From contig NZ_JABUZG010000046.1 in NCBI RefSeq assembly GCF_014897815.1, positions 62,001 to 126,000 of the forward strand: DNA of 64,000 bases, in the 5' to 3' direction. The translations under genes were made by a program, and so were the position numbers. This document shows positions 41,154 through 50,382 of the stretch, piece after piece; within the stretch, counting starts at the first letter, position 1; each line of letters opens with the position of its first letter. This DNA is from Psychrobacter sp. PG1 (GTDB lineage: Bacteria; Pseudomonadota; Gammaproteobacteria; Pseudomonadales; Moraxellaceae). The notes beneath the pieces were generated by a model. It was not told the origin of the DNA. It did no database searches and was given only the letters and a program-made list of their open reading frames with translations.

Positions 41154-41957
41154 TTAGTGATTCAAAATCTTCGATAAGAACAGTTGCGCGCGATCACTTT
41201 TTGCCCCTTCAAAAAACTCATCCTTACTACAGTTCTCGACAATATGACCTTCGTCCATAAAGATAATACGGTTGGCTACCTGACTGGCAAAGCCCATTTC
41301 ATGGGTCACACACATCATGGTCATGCCATCACGAGTCAACTCGACCATGACATCAAGTACTTCTTGAATCATCTCAGGGTCAAGCGCAGAGGTCGGCTCA
41401 TCAAAGAGCATCGCTACAGGATCCATTGCCAGCGCGCGTGCAATTGCAACACGCTGCTGCTGACCACCCGATAGCTCCGCGGGATACTTCGCGGCCTGTA
41501 CCGTTAGTCCAACACGATCTAAATACGCCATAGCTTTTTGCTTGGCCTCGCTCTCTTTGCGACCCAATACTTTTATTTGCGCCACTGTCAAATTATCAAT
41601 GATAGTCAAATGCGGAAACAGCTCAAAATGCTGAAAGACCATGCCGACACGGCTGCGTAATTTTGGCAGATTGGTTTTTGCCGCACCAACTGAGATACCA
41701 TTCACCATGATTCCACCTTCTTGAAAAGGCTCCAGTCCATTGACCGTCTTAATCAAGGTTGATTTACCACTACCTGATGGCCCGCACACGACAACGACAT
41801 CACCTTTATGTACATGCGCCGTACAATCACTCAATACTTGAAAATCCCCATACCATTTGCTGACATCGGACATTTGAATGACCATCTCATCACTAGCATG
41901 ACCATTGTTAGTGACCAGTCCGCCAAAGGCATTTAAGTATGTATCAGCTTTGCTCAT
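41154..41957 (-). CDS. gltL: Glutamate/aspartate ABC transporter ATP-binding protein
   Basis: A 267-residue ATPase of the polar amino acid uptake family. Walker A GPSGSGKST, signature [15 protein letters not shown], Walker [14 protein letters not shown] and switch VTHEM are all present. An N-terminal extension of about 25 residues precedes the usual first strand IQMSDVSKWYG. ATG 41957 lies six bases after AGGAG; a GTG just upstream is too close to it. It is the last gene of gltI-gltJ-gltK-gltL, 110 bases after the second permease gene. Confidence 0.93.
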   Translation of the reverse strand: MSKADTYLNAFGGLVTNNGHASDEMVIQMSDVSKWYGDFQVLSDCTAHVHKGDVVVVCGPSGSGKSTLIKTVNGLEPFQEGGIMVNGISVGAAKTNLPKLRSRVGMVFQHFELFPHLTIIDNLTVAQIKVLGRKESEAKQKAMAYLDRVGLTVQAAKYPAELSGGQQQRVAIARALAMDPVAMLFDEPTSALDPEMIQEVLDVMVELTRDGMTMMCVTHEMGFASQVANRIIFMDEGHIVENCSKDEFFEGAKSDRAQLFLSKILNH

Positions 41958-42067
41958 CACTGGCTCCTAACCACATTGTTTTTAATAATCGTCATTTAAG
42001 AAAAGTTGAATCAACTACTCAACCAAAGCCTCAACACTCAAAAAGCGCAAGCCAAGATAAATATCTA

Positions 42068-42739
42068 TCAAAATCGCAAACGCTTTTGCAATTGTTGTAC
42101 ACCCACGGAGGCACTGACACTGATGATGAAATACACCGCACCCGCACCCAAAATGTAAGGCGTCAGCAAACCCATCAACTCACCGCGTACATAGGCGGCG
42201 CGGAAAAAATCTGTCAAACCAATAGCGAAAACCAACGTTGTATCTTGGAATAAAATAATACACTGCTGCAAGATTAGCGGCAGCATTTTGCGAAAGGCTT
42301 GTGGCAAAATAACCAGACGCATGGTCTGCCCATAAGTCATACCCAGCGCTTTGGCGGCATTGACCTGCCCACTACCAATCGATTGAATACCAGCACGCAC
42401 CACCTCTGAAAAGTAAGCGGCTTCAAACATCATAAAAGCAACCACACAAGAGGCAAAAGCAGCATCAAGTTGTAAGTACTTACCCGCTATCCAAAAATAA
42501 ATCATCGGTACGGCAAAGTAAAACCACAGTAGCACCAGTAGTAGCGGTACAGAGCGGAAGTAATTGACGTATAGCTTTGCTGGAATCTCAAGCGCTTTGA
42601 TACCAGACAAGCGCATCAACGCCAATACCGTTCCTAAGCTAATACCACCAATAATCGCCAAAAACAGCACCTTTAAGGTGGTAATCATACCGCCCATCAA
42701 ACCAGGATAGGCTGTTGCCAATTCGGTCATCATGTTCAT
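42068..42739 (-). CDS. gltK: Glutamate/aspartate ABC transporter permease GltK-like
   Basis: A 223-residue inner-membrane permease with about five hydrophobic segments. The coupling-loop sequence EVVRAGIQSIGSGQVNAAKALGMTYGQTM, followed by LPQAFRKMLP, is typical of the HisM/GltK family. It pairs with GltJ as a heterodimer. Its start overlaps the gltJ stop by four bases (ATGA), so the two should be translationally coupled. Confidence 0.92.
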   Translation of the reverse strand: MNMMTELATAYPGLMGGMITTLKVLFLAIIGGISLGTVLALMRLSGIKALEIPAKLYVNYFRSVPLLLVLLWFYFAVPMIYFWIAGKYLQLDAAFASCVVAFMMFEAAYFSEVVRAGIQSIGSGQVNAAKALGMTYGQTMRLVILPQAFRKMLPLILQQCIILFQDTTLVFAIGLTDFFRAAYVRGELMGLLTPYILGAGAVYFIISVSASVGVQQLQKRLRF

Positions 42740-43482
42740 TTTTGACCTCCTGCAATGAGCCCAGGTACACGCAGTTTGCGCTCAATTAACCCCATAATAG
42801 CAATCAACGATAAGTTAAATACTAAATAAATAATCGTCGCGTAGGTATAAATCTCGATGCTGTTTTGGGTGTATTCGCTAATAGTTTTGGTTTGACTAAT
42901 CAGCTCCATTACCCCCACTAATGAGGCAACGGAGGCATTTTTAAAGCAGTTGGTCAGCTCAGAGCTAAGCGGTGGCAAAATGATACGAAAAGCCTGCGGG
43001 AGCAATACTTCTTTATAGACTTGCGGAATGCTAAAGCCCAATGCATAAGCAGCATTAATCTGACCTTCGGGCAACGACTCGATACCCGTACGCACCTGTT
43101 CGACGATACGAGCGGCGGTAAATAAGCCAAGACCGATACTGGCTGATAGCATGGCTGAAGTGTTGGGAGATAAATCCTTATACCACCATTCTTGAATGGT
43201 GGGCGTGAGCCAGCCAGGTGCAATATAAAACCAAAAAAACAACTGGACAAGCAGTGGAATATTACGAAAAAACGTCACATAAGCGGTGCCAATGGCACGA
43301 GCGGTCTTATTGGGCAAAGTGCGCATGATACCAAAGATAGTACCTACGACCATAGCGATGGCCCATGCGATACTACCAATCAATAGTAGCCAGCCAAGAC
43401 CAGTAATCATCCAATGGATGTAAAGCTCATTACCGATACCAGTCTGCTCAAAGAGCACACCCCAGTTCCAGCTATAATTCAT
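42736..43482 (-). CDS. gltJ: Glutamate/aspartate ABC transporter permease GltJ-like
   Basis: A 248-residue inner-membrane permease. YVTFFRNIPLLVQLFFWFY and RIVEQVRTGIESLPEGQINAAYALGF with LPQAFRIILPPL identify the family; the longer loop between the second and third membrane segments (WLTPTIQEWWYKDLSPN) is characteristic of GltJ. It lies between the binding protein gene (95 bases upstream) and gltK (four-base overlap). Confidence 0.92.
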   Translation of the reverse strand: MNYSWNWGVLFEQTGIGNELYIHWMITGLGWLLLIGSIAWAIAMVVGTIFGIMRTLPNKTARAIGTAYVTFFRNIPLLVQLFFWFYIAPGWLTPTIQEWWYKDLSPNTSAMLSASIGLGLFTAARIVEQVRTGIESLPEGQINAAYALGFSIPQVYKEVLLPQAFRIILPPLSSELTNCFKNASVASLVGVMELISQTKTISEYTQNSIEIYTYATIIYLVFNLSLIAIMGLIERKLRVPGLIAGGQK

Positions 43483-43577
43483 GGTTGTCTCTCCGAGCAG
43501 CGACTGAAAATCCTACGCGTCAGATTGACATCGATATCAGTCTGAACGCGTAAATAAGCTATGTTGCAGGACAATGA

Positions 43578-44573
43578 TTACTGTGCAGTCGCAACTTTCG
43601 GCTGAGCACTATCATGCGGACTGGCAATCAAGGCTTTTAAGTTGTCAGACATCTCAAAGTTTAGATTGACGTTTTTTGGTGGGATTGGGTTCAAGAACCA
43701 CTTGTCATAAATGCTATTGATTTCGCCTGAGCTAAAGACATTGGTCAGTGCTTCATCAACCACGGCTTTGAATTCAGGATCATCTTTACGCATCATACAG
43801 CCATAAATCTCAAACGATTGCGGCGTACCGACGATGACCCACTCATCAGGATTTTTTGCTTTGGCTTTTTCGCCAGCAAGTAGTACATCATCCATCATAA
43901 AGGCGTCAGCACGACCATTTTCTAACATCAAAAATGCTTCGCCGTGATCTTTTGCTGAAATGATATTCATATCCATTTTGTTATCATCATTGTATTGACG
44001 AATATAACGCTCTGAGGTCGTTCCTGCGGTGGTGACTAAGGTTTTACCTTTTAAGTCTTCGAAATCTTGAATGCCAGAGTCTTTTTTGGTCAATAAGCGC
44101 GTACCAATTTCAAAGAAACCGTTAGAGAAGGCGACTTGTTTTTGACGCTCTTCGTTATTGGTGGTTGAACCACATTCAAAGTCGACCGTACCGTTTTGTA
44201 CCAAGGGAATACGTGTTTGTGAGGTAACAAGGTTATAACGGACGTTGAGGTCTGGCATGTTTAGCTTTTGCTTAACCGCTTCGACGACTTTCATTTCTAA
44301 ATCGTGCGCATAACCAATCGGCTGATTTGGGTCGTCAGCGATATAAGAAAATGGAATAGAAGAGTCGCGGTGACCAACCACAATAGTACCCGAATCTTTG
44401 ATTTTTTGTAGGGTACCGTTGGTACTTGCCGAGGCGTCTGTCGTCGTTGCACCATCTGTTGATGCCGCATCAGTAGTGGTTTGACTGCTATTATTACACC
44501 CTGCTAGACCTAGCGCCATAAAAGCTGCCAGAGTCAAAGGTTTAGAAAAAGACCTAGAAGATACATAACTCAT
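43578..44573 (-). CDS. gltI: Glutamate/aspartate ABC transporter periplasmic binding protein
   Basis: A 331-residue lipoprotein binding protein. The signal SKPLTLAAFMALGLAGC ends in lipobox GLAGC, followed by an Asn/Thr/Ser-rich linker. The mature domain starts GTLQKIKDSGTIVVGHRDSSIPFSY, has QTRIPLVQNGTVDFECGSTTN, and ends in a glutamate/aspartate-type ELFSSGEINSIYDKWF-like segment (here NVFSSGEINSIYDKWFLNP). This is the GltI/DEBP subgroup. ATG 44573 is chosen over 44582 since AAGGA lies eight bases upstream. It is first in the operon. Confidence 0.94.
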   Translation of the reverse strand: MSYVSSRSFSKPLTLAAFMALGLAGCNNSSQTTTDAASTDGATTTDASASTNGTLQKIKDSGTIVVGHRDSSIPFSYIADDPNQPIGYAHDLEMKVVEAVKQKLNMPDLNVRYNLVTSQTRIPLVQNGTVDFECGSTTNNEERQKQVAFSNGFFEIGTRLLTKKDSGIQDFEDLKGKTLVTTAGTTSERYIRQYNDDNKMDMNIISAKDHGEAFLMLENGRADAFMMDDVLLAGEKAKAKNPDEWVIVGTPQSFEIYGCMMRKDDPEFKAVVDEALTNVFSSGEINSIYDKWFLNPIPPKNVNLNFEMSDNLKALIASPHDSAQPKVATAQ

Positions 44574-44582
44574 GAGATACAT

Positions 44583-44857
44583 CCTTTTATCACATTATCA
44601 CAAGATTGAATGAATGCTTGGATGACACAGGTCTTATTCATTGACCTTATTGCCACGCATTCATGCGGTTGTTGCTGTTATTTATCACAATGCAACTTAA
44701 TGTTACTGTACAACAAATTAGCGGGTGTGGGTAAGTTTTTTTTAATGAAGGCTATATTTTAAGGATATCGGGTTTATTACCGTCATAACTATCCAATAAA
44801 ATAGATGAGATAATCAGTTAAACGCATCACTATTTTAAAGATGCCTACTGACCATTA
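44583..44857. other. Intergenic region upstream of gltI
   Basis: AT-rich, about 275 bases between gltI and a MITE-like repeat. It should hold the gltI promoter; TGTGATAAT near 44600-44610 on the minus strand could be an extended -10, without a clear -35. Confidence 0.35.
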
Positions 44858-45027
44858 GGGCGTGTCCTCATTTTAAAAATGGTGATAAAAATGAGATAAA
44901 TTGCCGTCAAACAAGGAAAGTAGCGCAAATAATATCGAGATATTCATAAGCTATTTGACGATGTTTGGCAAAATTTAGCCATTTTTAGCCCATTTAGAAA
45001 GTAATCGATTGCATTGAGTACACGCCC
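44858..45027. mobile_element. MITE-like element, 170 bases, with terminal inverted repeats
   Basis: The ends are 13-base inverted repeats, GGGCGTGTCCTCA at the left and the complement of GGGCGTGTACTCA at the right, with one mismatch. Each end is flanked by TA, consistent with a TA target duplication. The inside has further inverted blocks (TTGCC..AAACA and TGTTTGGCAA) and no coding capacity. Related decayed copies are at 51169-51294 and, faintly, 8809-8870. It lies between divergent gltI and hslO. Confidence 0.75.
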
Positions 45028-45135
45028 TAACTATCAATAAATAGCTTTAATCTGTTAAACATTATCTAACAGGCAATTGATAAATCACGATGAATCCCCA
45101 TAAAGTTTACAACTTCTTAATACTACCAATGACCT

Positions 45136-46116
45136 ATGACACAAGATATCCAAGTCCCCAATACGGACAGCCAAAACGCTGGCAACCATAGTGACAATGA
45201 CGTACGTCAGCGTTTCTTTATTGAAGATTCGCCCGTGCGCGGTGATGTGGTGCGTCTATCACGCAGCTATGCCAGCACGATTGCCCAAAAGCCTTATCCT
45301 GAAGCGATTAAGCGCTTATTGGGTGAAATGCTGACAGCCGCCAGTTTGCTTATCGGCACAGTCAAAATCGATGGTCATCTGTCCATTCAGTTGCAATCAT
45401 CAGACAGCGATAGCTTGCTAAACTGGGCAATGGCAGAATGCGATCAAGACGGTATCATCCGTGCCCTTGCCAGCTGGAAGGCTGAGACTGATGAGCAAGT
45501 GCAGGCGTGGGAAAATATGACTCATGCCAAAGAAGCATTTGCTGAATTGGGTGCGATGGGTCAAGGTGTGTTATTTATTAACATTCAGCCTGAAGGCGGC
45601 GAACCCTATCAAGGCATCGTCGAGCGCAGCCATGACAATTTGGCAGACTGCTTAGCCCACTACCAAAAACAATCGGCGCAGATTCCAACCTTGATTAATT
45701 TGGCGTCTGATGGTCTGCAAGCGGGTGGAATGTTGGTACAAATGCTTCCTCGTACCGCTGAAGAAACCTATGAAGTCGAGCAAAACCAAGATGCGGGTAT
45801 CGACGATGACTTATGGACACGTCTGAGCGTTTTGACGCGGACAGTGAAAGCTGAAGAGTTGACCACGCTTGATGCCAACGAAATCCTTTATCGCTTATAT
45901 CATGAAGAAAAAGTCATCGCGCCCGACCCTGTTGCTTTATCATTTGGTTGCACCTGCTCACGCGAGAAGTGTGAGATGGCCATTGAGCAAATCGGTGAAG
46001 CAGAAGTCTTAGACATCATTGATGAGCAAGGCGGTAACTTTGAGATGGATTGCGGATTTTGTGGCGAGATGTATAAATTTAATAAAGACGATGTGACCAC
46101 GATATTTTCTGAGTGA
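45136..46116 (+). CDS. hslO: Redox-regulated chaperone Hsp33
   Basis: A 326-residue cytoplasmic holdase activated by oxidation. The N-terminal domain has SPVRGDVVRLSRSY, then EMLTAASLLIGTVK and LGAMGQGVLFINI. The C-terminal zinc site is CTC (in FGCTCSREKC) and CGFC (in EMDCGFCGEMYKF), the CxC...CxxC pattern that senses oxidants. An additional cysteine in REKC is present as in many homologues. A polar, 20-residue N-terminal extension precedes the domain. Confidence 0.96.
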   Translation: MTQDIQVPNTDSQNAGNHSDNDVRQRFFIEDSPVRGDVVRLSRSYASTIAQKPYPEAIKRLLGEMLTAASLLIGTVKIDGHLSIQLQSSDSDSLLNWAMAECDQDGIIRALASWKAETDEQVQAWENMTHAKEAFAELGAMGQGVLFINIQPEGGEPYQGIVERSHDNLADCLAHYQKQSAQIPTLINLASDGLQAGGMLVQMLPRTAEETYEVEQNQDAGIDDDLWTRLSVLTRTVKAEELTTLDANEILYRLYHEEKVIAPDPVALSFGCTCSREKCEMAIEQIGEAEVLDIIDEQGGNFEMDCGFCGEMYKFNKDDVTTIFSE

Positions 46117-46147
46117 TTAGAATTTAATTTGGTTCGCTTAGTAATAG

Positions 46148-46183
46148 AAAAACCCTCAAGTATGATGCTTGGGGGTTTTTTAT
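46148..46183. terminator. Terminator after hslO
   Basis: AAAAACCCTCAAG and CTTGGGGGTTTTT with a six-base loop; also placed to serve the convergent hydrolase gene. Confidence 0.9.
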
Positions 46184-46231
46184 GTTATGGCTCAAGTTTA
46201 CGAATGGCGATATGACTGGTTTCGAGAATGC

Positions 46232-47701
46232 TTAATTGGCTACTTCATCCACTTCTGGGTAAGAATAGATACGAGGATTCAGCCCATACTTTGCATCATG
46301 GGCATCACCTAGTCGGTTATCCAATAGCCAAGCAATAATTTGCTCATGCACTCTATCACTGTAGATTAAATTCATGTGATTGACCCCATAAAAAATTGCC
46401 TTATGCCCCTCTGGTACTGCCAGCGTATGCTCTTCAGTATATTCGCCGAGTGCTGACTCTACTGAAACCAACCCGTCCCCAAGCAAACTTGTGGTCTTAG
46501 ATTCATAATGCGTTTCAATCAAAGCTGCCGCCACTAAATAGGTATTCACATGCAAAGGCAAATGCGTGGGATGACGAAACTCTGCTGGCAGCACGCTGCG
46601 CCCTTCGGCGGACTCCCAGTCAGCATCGCGAATACTGCCATAACGTAAATCAATAATACCGGCGCTACGCAAGTCACCCAGTTTAGCCAATGATCCTGCA
46701 AACGGCAGCTTAGCAATTTTATCTTGAACAAAATGTCCAATCTGCTCCAAGCTTGCACCATGATGCGGCGAGCCTAAGGTGACGAGGTTGCCCACGCGTT
46801 TGACCCAGCTAAAACCTTGCTCTTTGCCGTAAAACAGCGCACTACGACTCAACAAACCGCCCATACTATGACCGATTAAATCTATCTGAGTAACGTCTGG
46901 ATTATTCTCAACCAAATCTTGCAAGACTTTTGCAAAGCTACGTCCGTTGCTAGAAATACGCCGACCGGTATTGTAGTTTAAATACAGAACCGTCGCTTTT
47001 GGCAAGTGATTGACCAACGCTTCACCCAAATTGCTTTCTCCAGATACCTGCCAGCTCAAATGACTCATACAAAGCCCATGGCATAAGATAATAACACGCC
47101 CTGACAGCGCGCCACTGTGTACACGATTGTATTCATCGTATAGCACCATCGATACTGCCAATGGGTTGTGATGAGTGATAAGGTGATCGCCCATGACGCC
47201 ATTTAGAATATTGACTAAGCGACGTAAGTTTTTGGGTAAAGGTTGTATTTTTTTGGGTTTAGAAACCGTGTTATAAAGACGCAGCCCTGAGGCAAGATTA
47301 TTGCCCACCAATTGCATCGTATAACGCACCGTGCCATAAATCCGCCCTGTGATACCGCGCTGCCAGTGCTCAATATTGCCTTTATTAAACCGCCCTAAAG
47401 GACGCAGCAGAATCTCACGATGGATAGCCTCTACAATATCAGTGACTTCCACCACGCCCATCGTTGCCAACTGAGCCAAGCCTTCAAAAAAATCAACCAA
47501 CGTAATGGGCTGATGCGGTTTGCTATAGCTGTTGTCCACCGTCTCGGCGCTCAGCTCATCGACATAGATATATTCAAGTTTCGCCAGCTCTTCATAGACA
47601 TCGCCCTGAAAACCTTCACCAGTATCCGACTCAACAGCAGTTGGACGCCGAGTGGTGGCAAATAAATCATGAATGGTTTCTAAAGGTTTTGGACTGGGCA
47701 T
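46232..47701 (-). CDS. Alpha/beta hydrolase, lipase/esterase-like
   Basis: A 489-residue protein. The C-terminal 300 residues form an alpha/beta hydrolase: VIILCHGLCMSHLSWQ (oxyanion region), the nucleophile elbow LIGHSMGGLLSRSA with the catalytic serine, then NLVTLGSPHHGASLEQ as in lipases acting on lipid esters, and GVNHMNLIYSD with the likely catalytic histidine. The N-terminal 150 residues are a helical region of unknown role with no signal peptide. Substrate unknown. Similar proteins are common in Moraxellaceae genomes. Confidence 0.85.
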   Translation of the reverse strand: MPSPKPLETIHDLFATTRRPTAVESDTGEGFQGDVYEELAKLEYIYVDELSAETVDNSYSKPHQPITLVDFFEGLAQLATMGVVEVTDIVEAIHREILLRPLGRFNKGNIEHWQRGITGRIYGTVRYTMQLVGNNLASGLRLYNTVSKPKKIQPLPKNLRRLVNILNGVMGDHLITHHNPLAVSMVLYDEYNRVHSGALSGRVIILCHGLCMSHLSWQVSGESNLGEALVNHLPKATVLYLNYNTGRRISSNGRSFAKVLQDLVENNPDVTQIDLIGHSMGGLLSRSALFYGKEQGFSWVKRVGNLVTLGSPHHGASLEQIGHFVQDKIAKLPFAGSLAKLGDLRSAGIIDLRYGSIRDADWESAEGRSVLPAEFRHPTHLPLHVNTYLVAAALIETHYESKTTSLLGDGLVSVESALGEYTEEHTLAVPEGHKAIFYGVNHMNLIYSDRVHEQIIAWLLDNRLGDAHDAKYGLNPRIYSYPEVDEVAN

Positions 47702-47860
47702 AGTGTTAACATATCAAGCAGTTGAAAGGATTTTCCATACTATCCTGTAATTGTCATAAACAGAAGAGAATGATTTAACTATCAAGTATCTTTATTGTCA
47801 AAGAAAGGCGCTATCCTTTAATATCAATGCTTGCATATTAATAACTATCCTCCAAAATAC

Positions 47861-47890
47861 AAAATCCCAAGCCATGACTTGGGATTTATG
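47861..47890 (-). terminator. Terminator after phoX
   Basis: AAATCCCAAG and CTTGGGATTT with a six-base loop, 40 bases past the phoX stop. The T run on the minus strand is short (TTTTG). Confidence 0.7.
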
Positions 47891-47929
47891 TGTTGAGTAA
47901 GAAACATCATTACTCATGCAAATGTCTAA

Positions 47930-50131
47930 CTAGACAAACGACTCTGCCAGTATGACATCGCCATCTTCGCGCGTAATCATCACGGTCGCTGAGCGCGGTG
48001 TACTGCCTCCAGCAATAGCGCCCCAAGTATTACCCGGATGCTGAATATTGATAAATAAGGTTTTAAAGTCAGGAGCCATGGTAATACCTGTGACTTCACA
48101 ACCTTCAGGACCGACAAAAAAACGTTTGATATTGTCATTACTAGCAGGCATCCCAACTCGTGTTTGTTGTCCTGCTGAGGTCGTTATGGCTGTCCCATCA
48201 CTGACTTTACCCGGCAGCGCCGCCAGTAACATACAACTGCTGGTATCGGTATAAGCGCCATCATCGGTCTGAATCCATAATACGCCACGCGGATCGAAGT
48301 ACAAACCATCGGGAGAAGACAAATCATTGCTATCATTTAACTGTGACAAATTTTCTGCGGCCAGATCATAAGGCGTAGCAAACAGATAAATATCCCACTC
48401 AAAACTCATGGCCGCATGATCGCCACCTGCTTCTGCCCAGCGAATGATATGACCGTTGTCATTACCTGCCGCTTTTTCACCTGCCTGATAGCTACGCGGA
48501 TTAGAGGCTGAGACAGGTTGATCTTCGCGTACGCCGCGGTATTTATTATTGGTCAATGTGACGTACACCTCACCCGTCATAGGGCTAACCGATACCCACT
48601 CTGGTCGATCCATTTTGGTGGCACCGACCACATCTGCTGCGGCACGAGCAAAAACCAGCACCTCATCTTGTCCATTAAAAGGCAATACCGTATTGGAAGC
48701 ATCCAGTCCGTTTTGACTATGGACGAGTGCTTTCCATTCACCGCTGCCATCTTCATTAAAGATAGCAACATAAAGCGTGCCGTCATTCAAATACTTATCG
48801 CCCGCTTTTAAGCCACCGCCGATATCACTATTTGACCATGTGGCTTTGGAGACAAACTTATAAATATATTCGCCGCGAGCATCATCACCCATATAAAAGA
48901 CCACCGGTTTGCCTTGTTCAACCGGAGCATAAGCACAATTTTCATGGGCAAAACGTCCCAGTGCCGTACGTTTTTGCGGCATAGAGTTTTGGTCAAACGG
49001 GTCAATTTCGGTGATATAGCCAAAGGTATTAAAGCCATTACGATAATCGTCAGCCGCACTGGTACCGACAGCGGTCATATCCCAGCGCGAAAACTCATCG
49101 GCTATCTTGGCATTTTTGGCTTCAGGTGTGTGCCACAGATACTCCCAACCTGGGAAATCCTCTGTTGCACCGTAGCGCTCGCGACCATAGTTTTGCCCAT
49201 CACTTAATTGGCTAGCATCTTGCCCACGAGCAAACACCCCTAAAAAGTTCTCTTCGGTGGTCAGATAGGTGCCCCAAGGTGACAAACCTGCACCGCAGTT
49301 ATTATTGATGCCGCGCGTCTGAAAACCTGTCGGATCAAACTTAGTCTTGACCAAATCAGAGCCAGCAACGGGCCCTGTTAACTGTGCCGTACTACTACTC
49401 GTGAGACGGCGATTATATTTCGAATCAGTCACCATCTCATAACCCTTACCATCAGTACGTTTGGTCATCTCGACCACTGCTACCCCATGGCAATTGACTT
49501 CTCGGCGCACATCGCTCGCAAGGCGACGGTTTTTAAATATCGGAGCAGCATTATCATCTTGGATCACATGATAGCCAAACGGACTCAGCTCACTGCTGTT
49601 TACATATTCATGATTCATCACTAGCAGCCCATTCTCTGCCGCTTTGGCATCATAAGCGCCGCCCTTTTTACCAAAGAACCACATGCCATCATGGTTATCA
49701 CCCATGCGCCACTCGAATGATTCTGCCGACTGCTCTCGGTTGTCTTTCCAATCATCGATACCCGATATCAGCGGCGTACCCAGTGGTAATATCATCTCGG
49801 CTTTATAGCCTGCTGCCACACTCATCGTTTCGGCAGTTGAATGCGCCACTGCCGTAAACTTCAAAGTTTCGGGACGTTTGAGATCGCCCTGTGCAGGGAT
49901 AGCCGCGTTATTATCAGTATTTTTGATAGGACTGCTATCATCGTCATCGCTACAGCCAACCAAAGGTAGCGCCCCAAAAAAAGCCGCCGCCGTCAATCCT
50001 GTGCCACCTTTTAGGATACTACGACGATTTAAACGACGACTAATAATGGTTTGAAAATCGATATTGTCAGTCGGATTAGAGTCTTCAACGACTTCATGGG
50101 CAAGTGGTTGTTTATTATTCAATAATGTCAT
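47930..50131 (-). CDS. phoX: PhoX family phosphatase, Tat-exported
   Basis: A 733-residue exported alkaline phosphatase-like protein (DUF839/PhoX family). PhoX enzymes release phosphate from organic esters with calcium and iron cofactors. The twin-arginine signal is SRRLNRRSILKGGTG (R36, R37), followed by a hydrophobic stretch ending in LVGC60, so it may be a Tat-exported lipoprotein. Family stretches include GLLVMNHEYVNSSE, NCGAGLSPWGTYLTTEEN, FGYITEIDPFD, GRFAHENCAY and SPDGLYFDPRGVLWIQTDDG. A multi-repeat Pho box lies upstream (50234-50272), which supports phosphate control. Confidence 0.95.
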   Translation of the reverse strand: MTLLNNKQPLAHEVVEDSNPTDNIDFQTIISRRLNRRSILKGGTGLTAAAFFGALPLVGCSDDDDSSPIKNTDNNAAIPAQGDLKRPETLKFTAVAHSTAETMSVAAGYKAEMILPLGTPLISGIDDWKDNREQSAESFEWRMGDNHDGMWFFGKKGGAYDAKAAENGLLVMNHEYVNSSELSPFGYHVIQDDNAAPIFKNRRLASDVRREVNCHGVAVVEMTKRTDGKGYEMVTDSKYNRRLTSSSTAQLTGPVAGSDLVKTKFDPTGFQTRGINNNCGAGLSPWGTYLTTEENFLGVFARGQDASQLSDGQNYGRERYGATEDFPGWEYLWHTPEAKNAKIADEFSRWDMTAVGTSAADDYRNGFNTFGYITEIDPFDQNSMPQKRTALGRFAHENCAYAPVEQGKPVVFYMGDDARGEYIYKFVSKATWSNSDIGGGLKAGDKYLNDGTLYVAIFNEDGSGEWKALVHSQNGLDASNTVLPFNGQDEVLVFARAAADVVGATKMDRPEWVSVSPMTGEVYVTLTNNKYRGVREDQPVSASNPRSYQAGEKAAGNDNGHIIRWAEAGGDHAAMSFEWDIYLFATPYDLAAENLSQLNDSNDLSSPDGLYFDPRGVLWIQTDDGAYTDTSSCMLLAALPGKVSDGTAITTSAGQQTRVGMPASNDNIKRFFVGPEGCEVTGITMAPDFKTLFINIQHPGNTWGAIAGGSTPRSATVMITREDGDVILAESFV

Positions 50132-50217
50132 TATCAGTCACCTTGCTATTAGGCTGGATTGGCGGAGAGTTGGGCGCGGCTTTACAATTATCACCACAAA
50201 AATATGAATTACGCCTA

Positions 50218-50223
50218 AGTCTA
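50218..50223 (-). promoter_or_regulatory. -10 element of the phoX promoter
   Basis: TAGACT, ten bases after the last Pho box half-site, the spacing expected when PhoB replaces the -35 contact. Confidence 0.55.
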
Positions 50224-50233
50224 CCGAGAGTTT

Positions 50234-50272
50234 ATGACAGAACGTTGAAACATAGATGACAGTCTCATGACA
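50234..50272 (-). promoter_or_regulatory. Pho box, four repeats in 11-base register
   Basis: On the minus strand TGTCAT at 50267-50272, TGTCAT at 50256-50261, the degenerate TTTCAA at 50245-50250 and TGTCAT at 50234-50239 recur exactly every 11 bases. The first two match the E. coli Pho box (CTGTCAT, four bases, CTGTCAT). The array ends 102 bases before the phoX start. Confidence 0.85.
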
Positions 50273-50297
50273 ACACTTTGTAAGCACTTCATAAAAC

Positions 50298-50329
50298 GAA
50301 AAAAAATCCCAAGCGTTAACTTGGGATTT
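50298..50329 (-). terminator. Terminator after the fumarylacetoacetase-family gene
   Basis: Minus strand AAATCCCAAG and CTTGGGATTT with a six-base loop, then TTTTT. It lies just upstream of the Pho box and shields phoX from read-through. Confidence 0.85.
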
Positions 50330-50382
50330 CATGATGGCGTCGCTGGATTTGACGACTGATAAAATAGTGCTGCTATAAAAAC

